This document shows positions 1 through 7,585 of a stretch of 10,767 nucleotides of DNA, one piece after another. The stretch's first letter is position 1. Each line of letters begins with the position of its first letter. Both the position numbers and the translations under genes were made by a program. Where the stretch lies: assembly GCA_003024985.2 (NCBI GenBank), contig PXIH01S0056568.1, one strand, 5' to 3'. The notes beneath the pieces were generated by a model. It ran no database searches. It was not told the origin of the DNA and was given only the letters and a program-made list of their open reading frames with translations. The DNA is from Euperipatoides rowelli. Taxonomy: Eukaryota > Onychophora > Udeonychophora > Euonychophora > Peripatopsidae.

Positions 1-1950
1 TATCAAGTCTACTTTTAAATATATATTTCTCAATATATGTAGGCCTATGATATCATTATTATGATACAAAGCTTTAGCTTTATTCAAATAAAAGAAATGA
101 ATTAAAATTGAACTTCAGCAACAGTGATCATGTGTTGATACAATATAATTGGTGGGATAACTGGAGCCTTACAAGTGCCTATAAACTGGAAGGCCTAAGT
201 CCCATTTAGTCACATGATCAAGATGGATTGTACCCTTATTTTTTTTATTTACAGTAGCCTACTAACCTTGCCAGTTAGCCTGAACTTTAACTCCAACTAT
301 GTGTAACAGAACTCCCGTTCAGCTCTTTCAGTAATGACAAAAATACATGGGCAAATGTTGAAAATGTTAAAAACTTGGCAAAATAGGATTTAGGCCTGCC
401 AGTTTTTAGGTGCCTCCTGATTAAAATTTATTTATTTATTTATCTATAAATGATAATAAAATCAGAAAAGATAATTGTCTTATTATAAAATCAAATTACA
501 TTACATTCAATTTCCATCATTTTCCACGACCCTCTCAGCTGCAAATTATCTAGGTCAATCCTATTGTGCTCAATGAAAATTGAATGCACATCATTTCATC
601 TGACAAGAGCTTAACATTTACAAGAAAAAGGGTTTTAAAATTTGGTATTTGAGGAGGTGACCCGCCAACAGGACCAGATTGAGTTTTACTCAAGCAATTA
701 ACAATAAGGACAATAAGCATTATAAATCAACTAAAATGAACACAGATACCAAATAAACAAATTCATAAAATCATTTTATAAAGCAAAACATGTATTTAGT
801 AAGAAACTATGACTTTTTAATGTAAATAATTTCCCATTTTTCATTGCATATGATGAGCTAACACAATATATAAGTCATTATTGCATCCTAAGATCTGAGC
901 CAAAAGTATAACCATCATAAACATACCTCTAAAACTCAATGTTAAGAAAAAAAATCATTAAAAAAATAATTCTTACTTGAATTCAATGATAACTGTCAAT
1001 GGTGGAGTATAAAAGTACCGATACTCAATGAACTAGAGCAAGATGACTTCAATAGAGTTACAATAGAGTTATTCAGCGGACAAAAAAGAATTCTAATTCT
1101 TAAGCATTATATAATTAATAATTCAAATAATATAATAAACAGTCTAAATTAAATCTAATCAATTAAATTAAAATATAATAACCACAATCACTTACCTTAA
1201 AATAACAGCATATAAAATCAACTAAGTACAGACACTTTCTACAATAGCTTATTGCTCCCTCTAATTCCTAAAACAAAAATATCTTTCATTTGATATTTAA
1301 TGAAGTTGTCATATAATCTAGAAAGACTGAAAAAAGAAAATCAATTTACTAATGACAGTTTCTGAAATAATAATAAGATTAATAATGCAAGTGCTTATAC
1401 AAACTTTAGATAATTTGTGCAAAAAGTTTTTATTTAGATTATGCCAAGGAGTAAAACACAGCAATTATAAACAATAAAGATTAAATTTTTCTTGATATGA
1501 TCCTATATTTGGGTATAGATCTTCCAATAATTAAATCAAAACCAAGCAATTCTTGCATTAGTTAGTATCCGAAAATAACAATATATAAAAGAGTTATAAT
1601 AATGTTGCTGCTTCCTACAATAGTTGACAATTAACAATTGATCTGCTAGTTCCCTAGGCCATGCAAAAAGATGTTCTATTAAGTCATTTATTTATAACAT
1701 AATTTACATAATTTTAAGTTCTTCTATCTTTACTACACACTCAAGCTCTTCTTTTTCTTATTTTTAATTAATTCTTAAGTAATAGTAATACCAATGTAGT
1801 TCTTCTGAAGGATGCAATTTCTCACCTATGGCCCTCCATCTTGGTCATAACCAGGTGCATTTTAAACAAAAATGAATTTGAGCATTCTGTAACTAGAAAA
1901 ATTCCACAGTCAATGACTATGGAAAAGCACAAGGTATTACACCATCTGTA
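1..1950. other. Non-coding A/T-rich DNA, no gene recognised
   Basis: No frame on either strand stays open for 60 codons, and I recognise no protein motif, RNA gene or transposon terminus here. The stretch has many A/T homopolymer-like runs, a short ATTT microsatellite at 426-442, and three AGGCCT sites at 41-46, 191-196 and 392-397. It is probably intergenic or intronic. An old non-coding repeat with no protein signature could be hidden here and would be missed by eye. Confidence 0.6.
426..442. repeat. (ATTT)4 microsatellite
   Basis: Four consecutive ATTT units plus a final A lie in otherwise A/T-rich DNA. It is a short simple repeat with no visible function. Confidence 0.8.
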
Positions 1951-1952
1951 GA

Positions 1953-2078
1953 TTAAATCCCTCCCAGAGTATATTGACAAGTTGTTGAATGTCTGTGCTC
2001 GGTTACCTCATGCTGTACCCCTTGACAAAAAGCATAAACTTCTGAATATATTTGAATTAATCAGTATTGACTTCAAAT
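1953..2078 (+). other. Coding-like open stretch of about 40 codons, unidentified
   Basis: One plus-strand frame stays open from just after a TAG at 1950-1952 to about 2088. It reads like protein rather than random A/T-rich DNA, with segments such as LPEYIDKLLNVCARLPHA and LDKKHKLLNIFELI. The G+C content is locally higher than in the flanking DNA. There is no start codon of its own, no clear splice sites and no family I can name. It may be a fragment of a decayed transposon, a small exon or chance. The gypsy fossil about 600 bp downstream is on the opposite strand, so the two are not obviously one element. Confidence 0.25.
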
Positions 2079-2774
2079 TAGTCACATGATAAAAGCTAAT
2101 CTTCATCAATCTGATTGATTACAGGCATAATCTTTATTACAGAATTATAGCACTTGGTGGATCATCTGGGAAAAGGGAACATAAAATGAAAAGGGAAATC
2201 TCAAGTACTTGTTCAGGGGGTTAGAGCATAGAAGTAAAATGGAGTTATTAAAAATTTCAAGAATAATAGCTATTCATCAACATAACAAAACCCAAGAATT
2301 TGCCTGACAAAATCTAAGAGTTTTATATGAGTATTCATAGATTGGCAAAAGTAACCAGAAGTAAAAGGGGCACCTTGCGTCAACCTTCTTAGCAGGTGAA
2401 ATTATTCAAGCATGTGCTGACTGAATTTAATACCAAAATGCTTAGATACAATGTAATTAATTATATTGGATGTAATGTTGAAAATCAAAAGTATATAATA
2501 GTTTTGGCTGAGGACTTTCAAGTTGACATTATCTAGATTTTTTAAGTTCAATTGAAAACTGGTTGCAAATTTAAGTTGAAGAAATGTGTCCAAAAATATT
2601 TAAAGATGTGTATGGATAAAGTGATTTTTAAGAGCAAATTTCATTGATGAACGGTGGACAGAAAGTTTATCATTTGAACATTTCTGAGGGTGTTAATTTT
2701 AAGGGAAATATGGGGTTGTTCTGTAGGAGAATAGGAAATCATTTACTTATATTTGTAATCTTGATTCTTGTAGA

Positions 2775-3118
2775 TTATCTGATTTTTTTCAAAAATGTTT
2801 TGGCTAAATCTACAAATTTTGCTGCTTGACCATTGCTGGCCAGATGCTCGGGTACGGATTTGCTATGGTGAATCCAGACAAAAATCTTCAAATAGTTGGA
2901 TGTGAATGGAGTACCATTATCTGATACTAGGTGTTCTGGGAATCCATAACGAATTAAGTATTTTTCGAGTGCATGCAATATGGTCTAAGAGTTTGCTTTA
3001 TTCAAGATTTCAACCTCTGGCCATTTTGAGAATCTGTCTACTGTTACAAGAAACATTTTGTTAGCCAATGGTCCCATGAGATCTATATGGATGCATAATC
3101 ATGGCCCACTTGGTGTGT
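2775..3118 (-). pseudogene. Integrase catalytic core (rve domain) of the gypsy fossil, broken
   Basis: Reading leftwards, the first catalytic Asp lies in CIHIDLMGP (Asp codon at 3081-3083). Next come NKMFLVTVDRFSKWPEVEI, then a TAG stop, then YLIRYGFPEHLVSDNGTPF with the second Asp at 2919-2921. The third motif, usually NGQAER, reads NGQAAKF: the position expected to hold the catalytic Glu is Ala (codon 2820-2822). The spacing from the second Asp to this site is 33 residues, slightly shorter than the usual DD35E arrangement, which suggests a small deletion. With an internal stop, a missing Glu and a deletion, this copy cannot catalyse strand transfer. The open part downstream of the stop begins at TTG, not ATG. 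Confidence 0.85.
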
Positions 3119-3236
3119 CCAGGGGTTAACATAATAGTTCTTTAGGGGATTTCAATGGTTCGGTTGGAAACTACGTTAATTATGTATCATATTTTTTATG
3201 TCTTTATCGATCTGTGGCACCAGCAAATAGATCTTG

Positions 3237-3419
3237 CTAAGAGCTCATTTTGACTATTCCAGAGTGTCCATGGTGTAATTCTTTTAATATTTGGTTTCTA
3301 AGTGTTTTTGGTACAATTACACAAAGACCCCATATTAAGCAATTGTCTTTAATAGCTAATTGTTCCTTTTTGAGGTTAAAGTTTGGGATTGTAATGTCCT
3401 TCTTTTTTTTGTTGGCCAT
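3237..3419 (-). pseudogene. Integrase zinc-binding (H2C2-like) region of the gypsy fossil
   Basis: This is a 60-codon open piece in which a lysine-rich start is followed by IKDNCLIWGLCVIVPKTLR and then ILKELHHGHSGIVKM. The pattern of a cysteine and Trp-Gly strand, a VIVP strand, and a His-rich ELHxGHxG motif is typical of the domain just upstream of the integrase core in Ty3/gypsy Pol. In intact elements it binds zinc through a His pair and a downstream Cys pair. Here the His half is visible, but the frame stops right after KMSS. The following segment near 3185-3225 is in another frame and the Cys pair cannot be found. The plus-strand open frame at 3250-3441 is only the antisense of this piece. 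Confidence 0.8.
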
Positions 3420-3529
3420 CCATTTCTTAGATAGTTCATGATTGTTGATAGGTCATTGTATTTTTTGTTTCTTTTGCTATGTCAGCTTTATTATATCGCC
3501 AAAATATAGCTTTTATGAAGAATATAATT

Positions 3530-3683
3530 CAGATCCTTTTAATGATGCATATTTTGAAAGAGCCTAAAATTCTCTATAAGGAGAGACACTGACATTCTAA
3601 AAATAGCTAGTTTGCCAGAAACCAAATCTCAGATCCTCATTATCATGCACATTTTGAACTTTTTAAAAATAGCTAGTTTGNCC
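3530..3683. repeat. Imperfect tandem duplication, about 100-bp offset, containing an N
   Basis: CAGATCC occurs at 3530-3536 and 3630-3636. It is followed by ATGCATATTTTGAA at 3545-3558 and ATGCACATTTTGAA at 3645-3658, both at a 100-bp offset. The identical 17-mer TAAAAATAGCTAGTTTG occurs at 3598-3614 and 3664-3680, at a 66-bp offset, so the second copy lacks about 34 bp. The single undetermined base of the window is at 3681, directly after the second 17-mer, where the first copy continues with CC. It may be a local duplication or two decayed copies of a short repeat. Confidence 0.7.
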
Positions 3684-3943
3684 TTTTAAAAATTCAATTT
3701 TCATCTTTCATATTCCTAGATTATAAAAGTAATATTTGACATATTAAAAACAATAATAACTGTCAACATTATCAAACATTTGAATCATAATAATTATTCT
3801 GCATCTTATTTTTGCTATAAAGACAGAAAAATATTATTGTTACAGATTATTATTATATTAATAAACTGTCAGCATTATCTTGCATTACTATAATAAAAAA
3901 ATATCAATATTTCATTTTCACCATAAAGTTAAAAACATGTTCC

Positions 3944-3945
3944 AG
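3944..3945 (+). other. Probable 3' splice acceptor of the receptor exon
   Basis: TTCCAG precedes an exon start that puts a short hydrophobic beta-strand-like segment (NFTLLNIYVV) at the start of the receptor domain, where ANF-receptor proteins have one. The upstream tract is only moderately pyrimidine-rich. Alternatives are an AG at 3988-3989, or translation beginning at the in-frame ATG at 3937-3939. Confidence 0.45.
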
Positions 3946-4558
3946 AATTTTACTTTGCTTAATATTTATGTTGTTCATATATTCATTAGTCATGGATTGT
4001 TACCTGCAAAACACTTAAGAGTAGGATCAAGTATGGATATAGCTTTTGACAAAATATCATACCTTTTGCCAAAAAGAGTTAACATATTTAGATCTTATTT
4101 AGACTTAGGACCAGATTGTCATAGCAATAAGGCAGCTGCATTAGTGGGAAAAACATTCTTTGAAAAAAAAAATCATGTTTTTATTGGTCCATATTGTTCA
4201 TATGATGTGAAAACTGCTGCTGAAATGGCTGCTGATTGGAATGTTGCAATTTTATCTGGTTCTGCAATCGACACAATACTCTCTAATAAAAAAATCTTCA
4301 AAACTCTAACTCGTTTATCTTACAATCTTGAATACATGATTCATCTTTACCAATCATTACTTAATGGATTTAATTGGCAAACACTAGTTTTAATTGTAGA
4401 CAAATGTGATCCATTTTCTCACATATTTATCAACAATTTATTTCAAAACATTATGGAACATAACAAGCGTTTTTTAATTGCAAAAATGCAATTTTGTGGT
4501 AAGAAAAATTATGCATTATTGAGAAAATATCTTCAATCAACTAGACATATTGCTAGAG
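3946..4558 (+). CDS. Exon of a natriuretic-peptide-receptor-like (ANF receptor domain) protein, probably a receptor guanylate cyclase
   Basis: This exon encodes the N-terminal part of an extracellular ANF-receptor ligand-binding domain. Proteins of this family sit in the plasma membrane, bind peptide ligands, and usually carry intracellular kinase-homology and guanylate cyclase domains making cGMP. Visible signatures in order are HLRVGSSMDIAFDKI (helix 1), GPDCHSNKAA, then HVFIGPYCSYDVKTAAEMA, WNVAILSGSA, KTLTRLSYN and FNWQTLVLIVD. The cysteines at 4117-4119 and 4195-4197 are 26 residues apart, the spacing of the first disulfide in mammalian NPR-A. The frame is open from 3880 to 4614 without a stop, striking in such A/T-rich DNA. 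The track-like start at 3880 is TTG, so I place the boundary at the acceptor; an ATG at 3937 followed by a hydrophobic stretch is the alternative, as a signal-peptide start. The donor at 4559 leaves phase 1. No other exon of the gene was found. NPR-C-type or another ANF-domain receptor remains possible. Confidence 0.85.
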
Positions 4559-4566
4559 GTAAGTTT
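4559..4566 (+). other. 5' splice donor of the receptor exon
   Basis: GAG|GTAAGT matches the donor consensus exactly. It falls in phase 1 after the codons for TRHIAR. The split codon begins with G, which would allow Val, a residue common at this place in the family; this is an inference. Beyond the donor the frame soon loses similarity to the family and stops at 4615-4617. Confidence 0.85.
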
Positions 4567-4955
4567 AATAGTGTCTGCAAACTTATCTGCACAGATTGCT
4601 TCAGAAACAACCTGTGATTGGTTAAAGGTTGGGATGAAGGAAATAATGTAAAATTATTTTTTCATTTGGATTAAGCCTGGAAAATAGTTATTATTTCAAC
4701 TAATTGGATTAGGATTACACATTGTGGTAAAGGTTTGGTCAGTAAACAAATAAGTAAGACTGCAGTTCTATCCAGTGTTAATAATAAAGTTCAGATATTG
4801 TCATACATGTTTGGTTGTTTTTGAGGTAATCAGTGCAGATAAGTTGCAACTCAGATGTAGTGTAAGTTGTAAACCACATTCTAAATTCTGTAGATATTAT
4901 TTTATTATTGGCTTAAATTTATATTAAACTAGAAGAAAGGTTATTGTATTTTCCA
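4567..4955 (+). other. Intron of the receptor gene, no internal feature seen
   Basis: There is no recognisable coding, repeat or RNA signal here. It follows the consensus donor at 4559, and no credible receptor exon was found further downstream. The intron probably continues past this stretch and may reach the window end, enclosing the repeat array and the LINE and Penelope fossils. Confidence 0.5.
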
Positions 4956-5495
4956 GGGAGAGGGGGAGTAGGGTTGACTTGGTTTAATGATAGCCTATAT
5001 TTCCACAGGGTCCTAGAAAGTATGACAAATTTGGACACGGTCAGTCCAAGGGTTTAGGGATTGTTCATGGAGATATTTCATTCGGTCAGAGAGTAACCCG
5101 ATTTAATGATAGTAAGTCAAATTTGGTCCTGAATGGTTCAAATATTTAGGAATTACCCAAGAAGAGTGGTCAATAGGGTCAGCATTGTTGTGACCAGGTT
5201 TAATGATAGTGTATATTTTCTGCTGGGTCCTAGAGAATAAGTAAGCCAATTGGTCCAAGAGTTTAGGAATTGTCCAAGGGAATGGGGGAGGGGTGAAATA
5301 GCTGAGAATTGTATAGAGAAAATGCATACATACATAAAGACATTGAATTTCATATATAGAGAGTAAGAAATACAAATTTGGTCCTAATTGGTTCAAGAGT
5401 TTAGGAATTATGCAAGAAAGGGGGAGGGGGTTGTAGGGCCATGGGTTGGTCAAATAGAGAACATGAATACATACATATATACAGATAAATATTAC
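4956..5495. repeat. Degenerate tandem repeat array, units of about 95-140 bp
   Basis: About four diverged units share ordered motifs. TTTAATGATAG occurs at 4983-4993, 5102-5112 and 5199-5209. GGGTCCTAGA follows near 5008 and 5225. CAAATTTGGTCC-like and GGTTCAAGAGTTTAGGAATT-like blocks follow, with TTTAGG at 5053, 5145, 5262 and 5400, then a G-rich block such as GGGGGAGGGG. The last unit types also carry ATACATACAT-like tracts near 5325 and 5465. Units differ by insertions and deletions. The layout resembles diverged arthropod minisatellite or transposon-derived repeats, though I cannot name a family. The 132-codon minus-strand open frame at 5103-5501 is a by-product of these repeats. Confidence 0.75.
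5420..5445 (+). other. Canonical G-quadruplex-type motif in the repeat array
   Basis: Four G runs (5, 5, 3 and 3 bases) are separated by loops of 1, 5 and 4 bases, which fits the usual G3+N1-7 pattern. It is the G-rich end of the last repeat unit. The block at 4956-4982 has three G runs and a final GG, so it is weaker. Whether either folds in vivo is unknown. Confidence 0.6.
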
Positions 5496-5502
5496 CAACA
5501 AA

Positions 5503-5864
5503 TCACAAAAATATAAACAAAACTGGAAGTATTATTTTGTCATCCATGATTTTATGGATTTATATTCTAAGATCATTCAATATTTTAACTAAAACCATTA
5601 ACATTAATAAGATAAATTTAATGTTGTGTATAATTAGCTTTTTATAGAATAAAAATCATACTAAAATAATGTGCTTTAATGGGACACATGAAAAATGTCT
5701 TGAGATGTTGTGGTCTATAGAAAAGGCATCGCTTCTAAATAAATTAAATATACAATTCACTATTTGAATTCTATTTATCTTGGGGCCAGTTTAGAAATTA
5801 AAATTTTGCCAGCTATAAATTACAGTGAAAATTAATATCAATGTTGGATACATTAACCATGATT
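5503..5864. other. A/T-rich DNA between the repeat array and the LINE, nothing clear
   Basis: I see no reliable coding or repeat signal here. The part after about 5780 could belong to the 5' side of the LINE fossil, since the region before reverse transcriptase in such elements diverges fast, but no motif proves it. Confidence 0.45.
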
Positions 5865-5904
5865 TTTTTATGACTATTTCCTCAATTGTGGATGCACCAG
5901 GCCA

Positions 5905-6560
5905 CCTAAAGTCTTGATGATTCCAATATTTTAAAAGGATAATAACTTGAATCTTAATAAAAATTATAGGACAATTAGCTTATTACCAATAATCACTTAA
6001 AATTCGAATTAATATCTTATATAAATGTTTACTTGTGGTGTTTACATCGTCAGAATCTACATGAAACCCTTGCAGGCTTTCGTGTATCTTACTCCACTAT
6101 AGATAAATTATTTGCTTTGAATGCAATTATTCTTTTTTTTTTCTAAGGGAGAGCCATCTTTATGTTCTGTTTATTGATTTATTGAGTCCTTTCAATTCAT
6201 TACAGCATTCAATTTTATGGTTGATATTGAGGAAAAATGGAACACAGGTGAATTTTTGAAAATATATTATTTTAATGCATCAGCTACTGGTTGGTATTGA
6301 TATCTGTTTTGATATTCAGAGGGAGTTCTTCAAGGAGACACCTTAAGTTCCTTATTATTTAGCTTGAATCAATGCTCTTCCTTATCATGTGAAATGTTAT
6401 CATATTTCTCTTGGTCACTTGGATCTACACAGTGACATGTATTCTAATCGACATCACCTGATGTCATGTCATCACTGTTCATTCTATAATTAATTAATTG
6501 TTGCATGGTACATACTTTTCTTGAAGAAATAAATTTTAAATTAAATATTGATAAGTTGTA
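5905..6560 (+). pseudogene. LINE reverse transcriptase palm/fingers, broken
   Basis: Conserved reverse transcriptase blocks can be read only by moving between frames. NYRTISLLP is at 5962-5988, AGFR with YSTID near 6075-6107, and LFIDLLSPFN at about 6165-6194, where the second Asp of the usual FIDFxxAFD pattern is Asn. LQHSILWLILRKNG follows directly. GVLQGDTLSSLLF is the QG block, beginning at 6323. The catalytic YADD position reads YSNR at 6440-6451, so both metal-binding Asp residues are lost. NIDKL then a TAA at about 6560 leads into the open thumb region. The protein would have copied element RNA at the target site. This copy is inactive. Confidence 0.85.
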
Positions 6561-6564
6561 AATT

Positions 6565-6870
6565 ATGGCTTTTGATGAAATGGAATTAAATCTTAAAAAA
6601 AAAACAGTTTTTTATTGGCAATACTCCCTCATATCATTATTTGAGTGTCCCATCTCAAGCAATGGATCATTTAATTATGTACAAAGTTATTTACAAACAA
6701 ATCAAAGAATGCTCTATAACATTTATAGCCGATTTAAGAGAAATAAAACCAGAAAACTAGGGAATTATTTCAAATTATTTAGATCATTAGTATGTTGGTA
6801 TTTGTATAATCCAGTTTGGGGTTTTGATTATATTGATAAAGAGGAAATAATTTATAATCTTTTTTGTTAA
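6565..6870 (+). pseudogene. LINE reverse transcriptase thumb region fragment
   Basis: This 101-codon open piece starts at IMAFDEMELN, just after the NIDKL block of the reverse transcriptase. It contains PISSNGSFNYVQSYLQ, then QRMLYNIYSRF, FKLFRSLVCW and VWGFDYID. These follow the LINE pattern of a YLG..ISSxGSF strand, a helical thumb and a GxExWG-like motif. The usual YLGV is FECP here. Upstream and downstream frames belong to the same element, so the ATG at 6565 is not a gene start. Confidence 0.8.
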
Positions 6871-7400
6871 AAGACTGTTTGCTATTCCTGGATATATGGT
6901 GATACTATGCTGGGAGCTTGGATTAACACTATATCCACTCTTATTAAGAAAAAAGTTATAGAATATTGGATTAAAATTCTAGAAATGCCAGGAACATAGA
7001 TTGCAAATTAGGTTTGTAGGGGAGGGAAGAGTGGGTCATTTATACAACTGGAGTTTAAAATCATCATTGAATATAAACAGTTACTTGGGTTTATTTTCTT
7101 TTAGAGATCCTGTATTGTTAAAACTTATACAACCATCTGTTTTGAACACTAATTTTGACAATACTTTACAACAGGACTTTGTAGCCTAGACAATGTAATA
7201 ATTTTAAGATAACCCAAGTGTGTCTTCAATTGAGAGTAGTCTACTATGTATAGTAGACTACTCTCAATTGAAGGGGATTTCTTCAGGTCCTATGGTTAAG
7301 AATATCCTTTTTTATATAATTTTGAACAAATTAAAGATTTTAGACACTTTATTTTAAAATGCAAAGATATACTTATTTAAGAAATAAATACTTATCTGCT
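6871..7400 (+). pseudogene. LINE C-terminal region, broken
   Basis: After the TAA at 6868-6870 the LINE similarity continues as KRLFAIPGYM and CWELGLTLYPLLLRKK. It continues to a stop and then, after about 7001, as an open piece of 62 codons ending at 7189. Near 7335-7365 the piece FRHFILKCKDIL resembles the HF.L.C zinc-knuckle-like end of such proteins. A perfect 50-bp palindrome interrupts this region at 7224-7273. The alignment becomes weak after 7190, so the end is approximate. Confidence 0.6.
7224..7273. repeat. Perfect inverted repeat, 24-bp arms, 2-bp spacer
   Basis: The left arm at 7224-7247 begins CTTCAATTGAGAG, and the right arm at 7250-7273 is its exact reverse complement, with GT at 7248-7249 between them. 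The match stops sharply at both outer ends. The DNA could extrude a cruciform, and its transcript would fold into a 24-bp hairpin. It lies inside the LINE C-terminal fossil. One arm may be original element sequence and the other a template-switch copy; a nested foldback insertion is the alternative. Confidence 0.95.
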
Positions 7401-7489
7401 TTTATGTTAGTGAAACTGATATGTTGACTTCATAATATCTACATGTAAGAAATGCTATGCTTATAATGGCAGATTGATATTATTTCTCC

Positions 7490-7585
7490 ATGTAGTAATT
7501 TTTGTAAGTAATCAATTTTGTTTTGTTTTCCCATTGTAATGACCATTTTAGTCTTATACAATTCTTTCAAATAAATAAAACATAA
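7490..7585 (+). other. Probable LINE 3' UTR and A-rich tail
   Basis: T-rich sequence with TTTTGTTTTGTTTTCCC, followed by ATGACCATTTTAGTC, leads to AAATAAATAAAACATAA. This is the style of the 3' end of many animal LINEs. No target-site duplication could be fixed because the 5' end of the insertion is not known. Confidence 0.55.

Larger units (their letters stand above)
2650..3490 (-). mobile_element. Ty3/gypsy-type LTR retrotransposon fossil (integrase part of pol)
   Basis: Minus-strand fragments follow the usual order of a Ty3/gypsy Pol C-terminal part. A linker with DIAKETKN (about 3455-3480) and then NGWPTKKK (about 3404-3427, in another frame) precedes the zinc-binding region (3237-3419). 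A piece reading VPQIDKDIKNMI follows near 3185-3225 in a shifted frame. The integrase core runs from about 3110 to 2775, and YRTTP with LTPSEM lies near 2676-2735. Several stops and frame changes break the frame, and the third catalytic residue is missing. I see no LTR, primer binding site, gag or reverse transcriptase, so this is an internal fragment. Its orientation is opposite to the receptor exon 450 bp away. The class is secure, the exact clade is not. The copy cannot encode a working integrase. Confidence 0.85.
5865..7585 (+). mobile_element. 5'-truncated, decayed non-LTR retrotransposon (LINE)
   Basis: Plus-strand fragments follow the order of a LINE second reading frame. VLMIPIF and NYRTISLLP (about 5911-5988) come first, then LAGFR..YSTIDKLFALNAII (6072-6133). 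LFIDLLSPFN (about 6165-6194) is followed by GVLQGDTLSSLLFSL (6323-6367) and MYSNRHHLMS at the YADD position (6437-6466). The thumb region follows (6565-6870), then a C-terminal region to about 7400, ending in an A-rich tail with AAATAAATAAAA near 7570. There are stops and frameshifts throughout and both YADD aspartates are gone. No apurinic endonuclease domain is present, so the copy is truncated at its 5' end, as is usual for target-primed insertion. The clade (CR1/Jockey-like or other) is not settled. Confidence 0.85.

Noticed and set aside
2402-2593. Minus-strand open frame of 63 codons to the left of the gypsy fossil
   Set aside because: It might be the far C-terminal end of the same pol, but no motif could be matched, so it is not annotated as coding.
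2644-2829. Plus-strand open frame of 61 codons
   Set aside because: It overlaps, in antisense, the gypsy integrase core end and the YRTTP region. Its own translation has no recognised motif.
3250-3441. Plus-strand open frame of 63 codons
   Set aside because: It is the antisense of the gypsy zinc-binding region, which has a clear family signature on the minus strand.
3880-3882. TTG as the start of the receptor protein
   Set aside because: TTG is a very unlikely start in an animal gene. The residues after it look like intron translation, and family similarity begins after the acceptor at 3945.
5103-5501. Minus-strand open frame of 132 codons (and 5153-5353 in another frame)
   Set aside because: It lies wholly inside the degenerate tandem repeats and reads as repeated YVCIH / IPKLLNQLG-like segments. 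No domain is recognisable, so it is a by-product of the array.
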